Shown: positions 16,633-24,845 of the stretch, piece by piece | Position numbering within the stretch: the stretch's first letter is position 1 | How the letters are laid out: the number at the start of each line of letters is the position of its first letter | Assembly (NCBI RefSeq): GCF_003751785.1 | Contig: NZ_RKIE01000003.1 | Span: forward strand, 372,001-436,000 | Direction of reading: 5' to 3' | Source: Frigoribacterium sp. PhB160 | Lineage (GTDB): Bacteria; Actinomycetota; Actinomycetes; Actinomycetales; Microbacteriaceae | Length of the DNA: 64,000 bases | Notes under the pieces: model-generated | What the model was told of the DNA's origin: nothing | The model's input: only the letters and a program-made list of their open reading frames with translations | Database searches by the model: none | Program-made: the position numbers and the translations under genes

Positions 16633-18693
16633 GTGATCACCCAATCCCTCGCCGGCGACCGCCGCGACACCCCCGTCAGCATCCGCCCCGACCGCCGCAT
16701 GATCTTCGGAGGTGACTACAACCCCGAGCAATGGCCCGAGAGCGTGTGGCCCGACGACGTCCGGTTGATGACGGAGGCGGGGGTCACGACGGTCACACTC
16801 GGCGTGTTCTCGTGGGCGGCGATCGAACCTGCCGACGGGGTGTTCGAGTTCGGCTGGCTCGACCGCATCATGAGCCTGATGCACGAGGCCGGCATCGGCG
16901 TGACGCTCGCGACGCCCACCGCCGCGCCGCCCATGTGGCTGATCGAGCAGCACCCCGAGATCATGACGGTCGACGAGTCGGGCATGCCGACCGGACGGGG
17001 TGGACGCCTCGGCTGGTCGCCGTCGAGCGTGGTGTTCCGCGAGCACGCGCTGCGCATGGTGCGGGCGCTGGCCGAGCACGTCGCCGACCACCCGGCTCTG
17101 GTCCTCTGGCACGTCAGCAACGAGATCTCGAACGAGAACGGGCACACCTTCGACGACGAGACCGCGGTGGCCTTCCGGCGCTGGCTCGAGGCACGGCACA
17201 GCACGATCGAGCGCCTGAACGACGCCTGGGGCACGGCGTTCTGGGGGCACACCTACCCCGACTTCGAGCACGTTCGGCCACCGCGGTCGGCCCGTACGCA
17301 CCACAACCCGGCGCTGCTGCTCGACTTCGAACGCTTCACGTCGGAGGCGTTGCTCGGCCACTACCTCGCCGAGCGCGAAGTGCTTCGCGAGGTCACACCC
17401 GACGTGCCCGTCACCACGAACTTCATGGTGATGCGAAGCGGTGGGGTCGCCGACTACGAGCGGTGGGCCCGCGAGGTCGACGTCGTCTCGAACGACCATT
17501 ACACGATGGGCGCCGACCCCCGCCGTCACGAAGAGCTCTCCTTCAGCGCCGCTCGCACCCGAGGCATGGCTGGCGGTGGTCCGTGGCTCTTGATGGAGCA
17601 CTCGACCAGCAGCGTGAACTGGCAGAAGCTGAACCTGGCCAAGGGGCCCGACGAGATGCTGCGCAACAGCCTCGCCCACGTCGCCCACGGTGCCGACGGG
17701 GTGTCGTTCTTCCAATGGCGGCAGTCGCGCTCGGGCGCCGAGCAGTGGCACTCGGGCATGGTCCCGCATGCTGGCCCCGAGTCGCAGGTGTTCCGCGACG
17801 TCTGCCGACTCGGCGCCGTGCTCGGTCGGCTCGACCGGGTGGTTGGCAGCTCGGTCGCCCAGGGTGACGTGGCAATCGTCTGGGACCAGCAGTCGGTCTG
17901 GGCTCTCTCGACCAGCCGCACCCCGCACGACGACCTGCCCTTCCACGACCTCCCGATCGCCGTACACGCCGCCGCGAGCAGGGCGCACCTCGGTGTCGAC
18001 GTTGTTCCGGTCGACGACGACTGGTCGAACTACCCGGTGGTCGTGCTGCCGAACCTGTGGCTCGCCGCCCAGGGCATGACCGAGCGCGTCGACGCCTACG
18101 TTCGCGCCGGTGGCCACCTGGTCGTGACCTGCCGCTCGGGCATCGTGGACTCCGATGACCAGGTGCTGCTCGGGGGCTACCCGGGGGCGTACCGCGAGAC
18201 CCTCGGCGTGCGCGTCGATGAGTTCTTCCCTGTCCCGGGCGACACGCTCGTGACCGCGACGGTCGGCGACGGGGCGACGTGGGGCGCACGGCACTGGACC
18301 GAGCGAGTCGAGGCGACCCGCGCCTCCGTCCTCTCGCGGTGGGTGGACGGCCCGCGGGCCGGAGAACCCGCCGTCACCCTGAACGAGGTCGGCGACGGCG
18401 AGGCCGTGTACGTGTCGACGATGCCGGATGCCGCAGGTTGGGACGCCCTGCTGGCGGCTCTCGCCGGGCGGTGGGGGCTGAAGCCGACTGTCACCGCGCC
18501 TCCTGCGCTCGAGGCGGTGACGCGGCGCGCACAGGACGGCACCGACGTCGTCTTCCTGCTCAACCACGGGGACGAGGAGGCGCGGATCGGCCTGGCCGGG
18601 CACGACCACGTCACCGACGCACCGTTCGGGGGCGTCGTGCCCGCGGGTGGAGTCGCCGTCGTCGCGACGACCGCCGAGGAGGCCCGCGCATGA
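16633..18693 (+). CDS. Beta-galactosidase, glycoside hydrolase family 42
   Basis: A cytoplasmic GH42 enzyme of 686 residues that removes terminal beta-linked galactose. FGGDYNPEQWP at 25-35 opens the barrel; Asn163-Glu164 in HVSNEIS are the acid/base pair and Glu322 in LLMEHSTSSVNW is the nucleophile. The trimerisation and C-terminal beta domains follow. The start is a GTG at 16633 behind AGAAGG. It lies between the permeases and an alpha-xylosidase, so transported side chains such as Gal-Xyl are likely substrates, by inference. There is no signal peptide, so hydrolysis follows uptake. Confidence 0.93.
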   Translation: MITQSLAGDRRDTPVSIRPDRRMIFGGDYNPEQWPESVWPDDVRLMTEAGVTTVTLGVFSWAAIEPADGVFEFGWLDRIMSLMHEAGIGVTLATPTAAPPMWLIEQHPEIMTVDESGMPTGRGGRLGWSPSSVVFREHALRMVRALAEHVADHPALVLWHVSNEISNENGHTFDDETAVAFRRWLEARHSTIERLNDAWGTAFWGHTYPDFEHVRPPRSARTHHNPALLLDFERFTSEALLGHYLAEREVLREVTPDVPVTTNFMVMRSGGVADYERWAREVDVVSNDHYTMGADPRRHEELSFSAARTRGMAGGGPWLLMEHSTSSVNWQKLNLAKGPDEMLRNSLAHVAHGADGVSFFQWRQSRSGAEQWHSGMVPHAGPESQVFRDVCRLGAVLGRLDRVVGSSVAQGDVAIVWDQQSVWALSTSRTPHDDLPFHDLPIAVHAAASRAHLGVDVVPVDDDWSNYPVVVLPNLWLAAQGMTERVDAYVRAGGHLVVTCRSGIVDSDDQVLLGGYPGAYRETLGVRVDEFFPVPGDTLVTATVGDGATWGARHWTERVEATRASVLSRWVDGPRAGEPAVTLNEVGDGEAVYVSTMPDAAGWDALLAALAGRWGLKPTVTAPPALEAVTRRAQDGTDVVFLLNHGDEEARIGLAGHDHVTDAPFGGVVPAGGVAVVATTAEEARA

Positions 18694-20909
18694 GGTTTAC
18701 CGACGGTTTCTGGCAGATGCGGCCGGGCGTCGAGGCGCTCTACGCCCAGGAAGCCCTCGACGTGTGGGAGCACGACGGCGGCCTGGTCGCCTACGCGCCG
18801 ACCAAGAGGATCGAGTCCCGCGGCGACACCCTGAACCGCCCGATGCTCACCGTGTCGCTGACCTCGCCCGCCGAGGGCGTCATCCGGGTGCGCATCGAGC
18901 ACCATCAGGGCACTCGCGGCCGCGGCGGTTTTGACCTGCCGGGTGACGTCGGCTCGCGCATCGGGGTGGCGGACGTGGCCGACGGGGTCGGCACGCTGAC
19001 GTCGGGCCCGCTGACGGCCACCGTCCGTGAGGGGGCGCCCTGGTCGCTCGACTTCACGTCGCACGGGGAACGCCTGACCGGGTCGGGTCATCGATCGGTC
19101 GGATACGTGACGGACGCCGACGGTCGCTCGTTCGTGCACGAACAACTCGACCTCGGCGTGGGCGAGACGATCTATGGTCTCGGCGAACGCTTCGGCCCCT
19201 TGGTCAAGAACGGCCAGTCCGTCGACATCTGGAACGCTGACGGAGGCACGTCGAGCGAGCAGGCCTACAAGAACGTGCCGTTCCACCTGTCTAGCAAGGG
19301 CTACGGCGTGCTCGTCGACGACCCCGGGGCGGTCTCGTACGAGATCGGGTCCGAGGTCGTAGAGCGCGTGCAGTTCTCCGTCGAGGGCGAGTCGCTCGAG
19401 TACCTCGTGATCGCCGGGCCGACCAAGAAGGACGTCCTCGAGCGGTACACGGCGCTGGCCGGACGACCCGCCCTAGTCCCGGCCTGGAGCTACGGGCTGT
19501 GGCTGACCACGAGTTTCACGACCTCGTACGATGAGGCGACGGTGACGTCATTCATCGACGGCTTCGCCGAGCGCGACCTGCCGCTGTCGGCGTTCCACTT
19601 CGACTGCTTCTGGATGCGCGAGTTCAACTGGACCGACTTCGTCTGGGACCCGCGGGCGTTCCCTGACCCCGACGGGATGCTGGCCCGCTTGCACGAGCGT
19701 GGTCTGCACGTCTGCGTCTGGATCAACCCGTACATCGCGCAGCGGTCGGTCTTGTTCGCGGAGGCGGCGGCGGCCGGGTACCTGGTGAAGAAGGCGAACG
19801 GCGACGTATGGCAGTGGGACATGTGGCAGGCCGGCATGGCGCTGGTCGACTTCACGAACCCGGAGGCGGTGGCCTGGTACCAGGGCTACCTGCGGCAGCT
19901 CACGGCGCAGGGCGTCGACTCGTTCAAGACCGACTTCGGCGAGCGCATCCCGACCGACGTCGTCTGGCACGACGGCAGCCACCCCGAGGCGATGCACAAC
20001 CTCTACGCGCAGCTCTACAACCGGGCGGTGCACGAGGTGCTGGTCGACGAGCGCGGCGAGCGCGACGCCGTCGTCTTCGCCCGCTCGGCGACCGTCGGCG
20101 GCCAGACGATGCCCGTGCACTGGGGCGGCGACAACTCGTCGAGCCACGTGTCGATGGCCGAGACGCTGCGCGGCGGCCTGTCGCTGTCGATGGGCGGCTT
20201 CGGCTTCTGGGCGCACGACATGGGCGGCTTCGAGGGGCTGCCCGACGCCGGCGTCTTTAAGCGCTGGCTCGCCTTCGGCCTGCTCTCGTCGCACTCGCGG
20301 CTGCACGGCTCGAGCTCGTACCGGGTGCCGTGGCTGTTCGACGACGAGGCCGTCGACGTCACGCGGTCGTTCACCAAGCTCAAGCTCTCACTCATGCCCT
20401 ACCTCTTCCAGGCCGGTGTCGAGGCGCACGAGAAGGGGGTGCCCGTCATGAGGCCGATGACTCTCGAGTTCGATCGGGACCGGGCCGTCTCTCACATCGA
20501 CACGCAGTACATGCTGGGCTCCGACCTCCTGGTCGCGCCCGTCTTCTCGGCCGACGGCACGGTCGACGTCTACCTGCCGCACGGCCGCTGGACGAACTGG
20601 TTCACCGGCGAGGTCGTCGGGGGCGGTTCGTGGCGCACCGAACGGCACGGCTTCGACACCCTGCCGCTGTACGTTCGCGAGGGTGCCGTCATCCCGGTCG
20701 GAGCCCGCGAGGATCGACCTGACTACGACTATCTCGACGGGCTGACGCTGCACGTCTTCCCTGGATTTAGCGGGAGGAGACAAGTCGCCATCACGGATAT
20801 CGAAACGGGATGCCAGACGATCATCCAAGTAGGTGAACGCGAAGGAATGCTCGAGGCTGCGGTTCTCGACACCGGACGCGTCGTGTCAGTTGTCAGGGAA
20901 GGCGTTTAG
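18690..20909 (+). CDS. Alpha-xylosidase, glycoside hydrolase family 31 (YicI type)
   Basis: The protein of 739 residues has the YicI layout: N-terminal beta-sandwich, a (beta/alpha)8 barrel with nucleophile Asp415 in FKTDFGERIP, and the acid/base Asp in HWGGDNSSS near 481. The FGERIP and HWGGDN forms are those of alpha-xylosidases rather than alpha-glucosidases. The ATG overlaps the stop of the GH42 gene (ATGA). With the beta-galactosidase it could strip xyloglucan-type side chains. From about base 20760 the last 50 codons become much less GC-rich, continuing into the lower-GC region after the gene, so the 3' end may have been exchanged. Confidence 0.88.
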   Translation: MRFTDGFWQMRPGVEALYAQEALDVWEHDGGLVAYAPTKRIESRGDTLNRPMLTVSLTSPAEGVIRVRIEHHQGTRGRGGFDLPGDVGSRIGVADVADGVGTLTSGPLTATVREGAPWSLDFTSHGERLTGSGHRSVGYVTDADGRSFVHEQLDLGVGETIYGLGERFGPLVKNGQSVDIWNADGGTSSEQAYKNVPFHLSSKGYGVLVDDPGAVSYEIGSEVVERVQFSVEGESLEYLVIAGPTKKDVLERYTALAGRPALVPAWSYGLWLTTSFTTSYDEATVTSFIDGFAERDLPLSAFHFDCFWMREFNWTDFVWDPRAFPDPDGMLARLHERGLHVCVWINPYIAQRSVLFAEAAAAGYLVKKANGDVWQWDMWQAGMALVDFTNPEAVAWYQGYLRQLTAQGVDSFKTDFGERIPTDVVWHDGSHPEAMHNLYAQLYNRAVHEVLVDERGERDAVVFARSATVGGQTMPVHWGGDNSSSHVSMAETLRGGLSLSMGGFGFWAHDMGGFEGLPDAGVFKRWLAFGLLSSHSRLHGSSSYRVPWLFDDEAVDVTRSFTKLKLSLMPYLFQAGVEAHEKGVPVMRPMTLEFDRDRAVSHIDTQYMLGSDLLVAPVFSADGTVDVYLPHGRWTNWFTGEVVGGGSWRTERHGFDTLPLYVREGAVIPVGAREDRPDYDYLDGLTLHVFPGFSGRRQVAITDIETGCQTIIQVGEREGMLEAAVLDTGRVVSVVREGV

Positions 20910-21049
20910 CGCAGTGTGGTAGTCAGCCATAGGTGTGTCGACTTCAAGTTGCTGTCTCGCAAGCATTTGGGGTCGACTCGGCTTCCCTCGAGAGACCCGC
21001 TCGGGCGCTTTAAGGGGCCCTGCCTAAAGGCATGCGGGTCTCGGTGCAT

Positions 21050-22333
21050 TTAGAAAGCTTTTCCATCGAAGGCCGCATCCTGTGCGGATGCAACGATCTG
21101 TTCGGTGACGCCGGGCCACCCGAATCGTTCGAGTAGGTGCACGCTCGGCGCGACGGCTAGCTCACGCGCGCTAAAGGCAGCTGCGGGTCCCTCGGGGAGG
21201 ACGACGGTTCTTTGCCAGTCGTTTGTGCTGAGGCGGTAGTCGCCGTGAAAGGGGGTGCGGCGACGGTCGCCTGTAGTTAGATGCCACCCCTTCGCGCCGA
21301 GGAGGCGCAGATGCACAGACAAGGGGCCGGAGTAGCCAATCGCTTCTCGGTATCGAAGGGCGAAGCTCAACGCTTCCGTGAACTGAGCGACGGGAAGCCA
21401 AACCGGGAAGAAGCGATTCTCGTCCTCGATATCGCCAAGACTGTTCCAGTCGTCCTCGAGATCGTGCGGCAGGCGATGCCACGATGCATACTGTCCACTT
21501 TCGAAAGCCGCCCACACCTCAGTGTGAATGAAACGGTTCTGCTCACTGACCCACCGGTCGCCGTGCTCGGGGTTCTGAACGAACGGGAAGGGCCAACCAC
21601 GAACGCTGACCGTAGCGGACCGCACCGCTGGGAGGAGATCCGAGAACCCGACGCGCTCAGATTCGAAATCTGCCGGACGGATTGTGTACTCGAACCGAGC
21701 TGATGGCACGATGTCCTCAATCGCTGCCTGCGCGATGAATGCAGTGCGCTCGTCGTTGTACTGCTCGTCGTCGCTGGGCCGATCTGGGAGCGGCAATCCC
21801 GCGCCGCGGGCGGTCCTCAGGAACCGACCCAGCTGCTTCTGAGTTGCGAGGTCGAGTACCTCGCGGAGCTCATTGTGTGTATGTGTAGCTGTGCTCTCTG
21901 GCTTCCGGAACGACCGTGTATAGAGATGACCGAGTCGGATCACACCCTTTGGCGCATCCCTGGCGGCCAGGATTGGGATGTCGTCGAACTCAGCAATCTC
22001 GAGAACAACGACGTCTCGTCCACTCGGAAGCTGACGCCTACTCCGTGACAGACGAACCGGCGGATCCGCGTACCGATTAATTTTGTCGACGACAGTGTCG
22101 AAGTCCATCCACTCCGCAACGAGATTCGCGTCCAGACCGCAACGCTCCGGGTCGTTCTCATCAACCCCGATGATGACGTATCCGCCGTCGCGTTGATTTG
22201 CCATAGCGATCGCAGCGCGGGCGACTTTGACCACGAAGTCAAGGTCGGAAGAAGAACCGGGGCCCTTGAACTCCACGTTGCGCACCTCGTGGCCCGCCGC
22301 GATGAAGGCAGCAATCTCTAAGTTGGAGAGCAC
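21050..22333 (-). CDS. AlbA/Schlafen-type putative DNA-binding protein
   Basis: The first 160 residues match the AlbA_2 (Schlafen-like, formerly divergent AAA-4) domain: EVRNVEFKGPGSSSDLDF, then AIAMANQRDGGYVIIGVDEND. The remaining 260 residues do not match a domain I recognise. Proteins with this module are found in phage-defence and regulatory contexts, and some act on nucleic acids. The gene precedes (in the text; it is downstream in transcription) an ApeA-like HEPN gene on the same strand with a 160-base gap, so the two could be one transcript. The composition is lower in GC than that of the flanking metabolic genes. Confidence 0.7.
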   Translation of the reverse strand: MLSNLEIAAFIAAGHEVRNVEFKGPGSSSDLDFVVKVARAAIAMANQRDGGYVIIGVDENDPERCGLDANLVAEWMDFDTVVDKINRYADPPVRLSRSRRQLPSGRDVVVLEIAEFDDIPILAARDAPKGVIRLGHLYTRSFRKPESTATHTHNELREVLDLATQKQLGRFLRTARGAGLPLPDRPSDDEQYNDERTAFIAQAAIEDIVPSARFEYTIRPADFESERVGFSDLLPAVRSATVSVRGWPFPFVQNPEHGDRWVSEQNRFIHTEVWAAFESGQYASWHRLPHDLEDDWNSLGDIEDENRFFPVWLPVAQFTEALSFALRYREAIGYSGPLSVHLRLLGAKGWHLTTGDRRRTPFHGDYRLSTNDWQRTVVLPEGPAAAFSARELAVAPSVHLLERFGWPGVTEQIVASAQDAAFDGKAF

Positions 22334-22495
22334 GCCGCCACCCTAGAGGTCGCTAGTCACGGTGGCAACACCTTTGGCCCGGCTGCAACCCGGCCGTGAT
22401 CACGAGGAAGAAGGGGACCGTGAGGGATAGCTTTAACGCTGAACGTGCGAAGCTAGCTGCTCTAAAACTGGGCATTCGCGTCTCACCTGCGTGGA

Positions 22496-23989
22496 TCAGT
22501 ACGGTCTTTGCAGTCTGGTTGCTGTGCGACGTTGCGCCTCTGCGTTGAGCCCGAGGAGAGCCATGAGATACGCAGCGACCGTCGCGTCGGTCGCTTGCTC
22601 GAGTTCGAGAAGGCGGTCACCGAGGCCGACGGCTTCGTGGGCCAGTCCGTTGCGGGTCTTTGTTATATCGCTCAGCCACTGGTCGCTGTCAGACATGATC
22701 GCACCGACAGTGCTCGCATCCACCTGTTCGAGGATGCTGCGCATCCTCTGCCGGAAGGAGGGGCTGGTTGGGTTGTTGCGCAGCTTCCGACGAACCCAAA
22801 TGCGTTCCTCGTCACTAGTCATCGCGTCGAGAGCGCGCCTCAGCCGGCTCTCAAAGACCGTCGCGTCGATGTCGCGTTCGGGTGGCGTAATGTCCAGCGA
22901 TCGGTGTGTTGCTTCGGCGGCAATGGCGGTCAGCAACGCTCGGGACTCGGTGTAGCCGGGACGGTCGTAGTAGTTGCCAAAGTAAGCGGACGTCCCTCCG
23001 CGCGCGGTTCGTTGCAAGGGAACCCATTTCGAGACGAGTTCTTCAAAGGGCCTGTCGTCGCAAGTGAACCGCCAATCGGAGGGCGCGGGTGCGAGAGGGA
23101 TCGCTTGGTGGATGTGCCGGACATAGGTTGGGATGTCGTTGCTCGCCTGCGGCCGCGAGTCAGCAGACGCTGGCGCCCGAGCAGGAATGACGGACATGGA
23201 GACAACACCGCATGCGGTGCCGGCGGCCAGGGTGAGCAAGTCCATGAACGCTTTTACGTGTTCGTCGAGAGTTTCGATGGTGCAGGGTGACGGGGCGTCG
23301 ATGCGCAGGCGGGTGCTGGTCAGTCCGACCACCGATGCGTCGCCTCGTTGTAGGTCGAAGTCGAACCCACCGTGTCTCTTGACAGCGGTGTACGTCCAGT
23401 CCTGGACGACGACGCTCCGATCCGGAACGGCAGCAAACGCTGCCGACCCTCGTCGGATTTCAGCAGATTGGCGAATGCTCTCGGTGCCGAGCCAGGTGAC
23501 TAAGTTCTCGAGCTGTACCCAAGCTCCCTGCCATACGGCGGGTTCATCCGGGTCGATGTGAGTCCCTATGAACGCCCGATTGGCGCCGATTAAGTGGACG
23601 TCAGGTCCATTGCTGAAGCCGAAGCCGTAGGTGGTGGACTTACGAGTCCACGCCTCCTGAAGCGTGATGTCTTGATTGTTCGCGCGTCCGTGGATCAGGG
23701 GCATGGGGCGCTCATCGGCGGAGACCGCCCACCCGCCTGTCTCAAGTGGTGTGCGAATGCTGAGGTCGAAGCCGCCAACTAGATCAAGAGTGATGTCGCC
23801 TTGGTCCGAGATGGTGAGGTTACCGGGCTGCATTCTCCCTGTCGGCCGGGAGCCACCACCTACCTCGAAGGATCTGCATGTCCCAATCGTGACGTATCCG
23901 ACGAGGGGCGGAATTACCGCTGGTTCGTCATGGTGACCGGTTCGACTCCGTCGCTCCACCTCGGAACGGACCTTTGACAAGAGCAACAC
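22496..23989 (-). CDS. ApeA-like HEPN-domain protein
   Basis: The protein of about 497 residues has the layout of ApeA: an N-terminal beta-rich domain (GYVTIGTCRSFEVGG, GRMQPGNLTISDQGDITLDL) and a C-terminal helical HEPN domain. The HEPN active motif RxxxxH is present as RNGLAH near residue 455. ApeA is a known single-gene phage-defence protein whose HEPN domain is needed for activity, presumably as an RNase. The annotated GTG at 23989 has a poor ribosome-binding site, so the true start could be somewhat downstream. A hairpin (23994-24015) lies directly before it. Target RNA and trigger are unknown. Confidence 0.7.
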   Translation of the reverse strand: MLLLSKVRSEVERRSRTGHHDEPAVIPPLVGYVTIGTCRSFEVGGGSRPTGRMQPGNLTISDQGDITLDLVGGFDLSIRTPLETGGWAVSADERPMPLIHGRANNQDITLQEAWTRKSTTYGFGFSNGPDVHLIGANRAFIGTHIDPDEPAVWQGAWVQLENLVTWLGTESIRQSAEIRRGSAAFAAVPDRSVVVQDWTYTAVKRHGGFDFDLQRGDASVVGLTSTRLRIDAPSPCTIETLDEHVKAFMDLLTLAAGTACGVVSMSVIPARAPASADSRPQASNDIPTYVRHIHQAIPLAPAPSDWRFTCDDRPFEELVSKWVPLQRTARGGTSAYFGNYYDRPGYTESRALLTAIAAEATHRSLDITPPERDIDATVFESRLRRALDAMTSDEERIWVRRKLRNNPTSPSFRQRMRSILEQVDASTVGAIMSDSDQWLSDITKTRNGLAHEAVGLGDRLLELEQATDATVAAYLMALLGLNAEAQRRTATRLQRPY

Positions 23990-23993
23990 ATGC

Positions 23994-24015
23994 GAGGGGG
24001 ATAATTTGCCCCCTC
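23994..24015 (-). other. Hairpin before the ApeA-like gene
   Basis: GAGGGGG and CCCCCTC form a 7-base stem around a nine-base loop immediately upstream of the ApeA-like start on the minus strand. It could affect translation or be an operator; no regulator is adjacent. Confidence 0.3.
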
Positions 24016-24077
24016 ACGAGGGAACATCAGAGTTGAGGAGCTCAAACAGCTGCGACAAATAGGGGCAGGCGGAGATG

Positions 24078-24096
24078 TGCAAACAGCCCGCCAAAG
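24078..24096 (+). repeat. 19-base direct repeat, right copy
   Basis: This is identical to 6172-6190 and in the same orientation. It abuts a terminator on its right. The arsenic operon begins beyond it. About 200 bases from 24123 to 24329 hold no gene that I can see. Confidence 0.55.
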
Positions 24097-24122
24097 AAAA
24101 CCCCTGCTGAGGCAGGGGTTTT
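24097..24122. terminator. Bidirectional rho-independent terminator
   Basis: AAAACCCCTGC, a TGAG loop, GCAGGGG and a T-run form a strong hairpin with A- and T-runs on both sides. It could end the arsenic operon, which is transcribed towards it from the right, about 210 bases after the last gene. Confidence 0.8.
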
Positions 24123-24329
24123 CTCATTCCCTCATCGGCTCGTGGTGCGCTTGTGGTGCATCCTGCAAGAAGGACCGCTTGACCGACGCGTCGCGCGGTG
24201 GCAGCTGGGTGTCTCGCCTCGGCTTGAGATGCTCTCGGTTCTGAGCTCAGACGCTCTTGTCTCGTGCCGGTCGAGTGGGGTCCTGAGTGCTTAGTCGAGT
24301 GAGTGGCACCACGTTGGCCGGCTAGAGAC

Positions 24330-24845
24330 CTAGTAGGGGTCGACGCGGCGACGTCGCTCGATGAGAACGGTGTCACGCCATACCCCGGCATACGGGCCCG
24401 TGTCGGAACGCGCGATCCGTTCCCGCGTCCCGACCCGGCGGAACCCCGCCCGGGCGTGGAGGGCCAAACTCGCCCCGTTCTCGGGGAAGATCGACGACTG
24501 AACGGTCCAGATGCCCGTGGCATCGGCTGAGGCGAGGAACGAACTCAGCAGTTCACGCCCGATGCCTCGGCCCTGGGCCGAGGCGGCGATGTAGACGGAG
24601 TGTTCGACGACGCCGGCATAGGCCGGCCTGGTCGACGTCGCGGACGCCGCCACCCAGCCGAGGACCGAGCCCGTGGTGTCGTCGACGGCGACGAATCGGT
24701 GCGCGGCGAGCTTGCCGGCATCGAACGCCTCCCAGGTCGGGGTGTGGGTTTCGAAGGTGGCGTTACCGGTGTTGATGCCTTCTTGGTAGATCTGCTCGAC
24801 GTCGGGCCAGTCGTCCGGGGTCATGGCCCGGACGGTGACGCTCAT
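24330..24845 (-). CDS. arsN: GNAT N-acetyltransferase, ArsN1/phosphinothricin acetyltransferase type
   Basis: The protein of 171 residues has the GNAT fold of the pat/bar group: VRAMTPDDWPDVEQIYQEGI, NATFETHTPTWEAF, EHSVYIAASAQGRGIGREL (the acetyl-CoA loop) and the closing GVWRDTVLIERR. Members placed in ars operons are called ArsN1 and acetylate the amino group of arsinothricin; others act on phosphinothricin. It is the last gene of the arsenic operon and overlaps the preceding flavoprotein gene by four bases. The ars context favours ArsN1; the exact substrate is inferred. Confidence 0.85.
   Translation of the reverse strand: MSVTVRAMTPDDWPDVEQIYQEGINTGNATFETHTPTWEAFDAGKLAAHRFVAVDDTTGSVLGWVAASATSTRPAYAGVVEHSVYIAASAQGRGIGRELLSSFLASADATGIWTVQSSIFPENGASLALHARAGFRRVGTRERIARSDTGPYAGVWRDTVLIERRRRVDPY

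Noticed and set aside
16516-18609. A long minus-strand frame opposite the beta-galactosidase gene
   Set aside because: It is a shadow frame with low-complexity His/Arg/Val composition; the plus strand has full GH42 motifs.
24123-24329. A possible integrase tail or tRNA end beside the right direct repeat
   Set aside because: The GTGGTGCGCTTGTGGTGC stretch resembles such ends superficially, but no frame or cloverleaf supports it.
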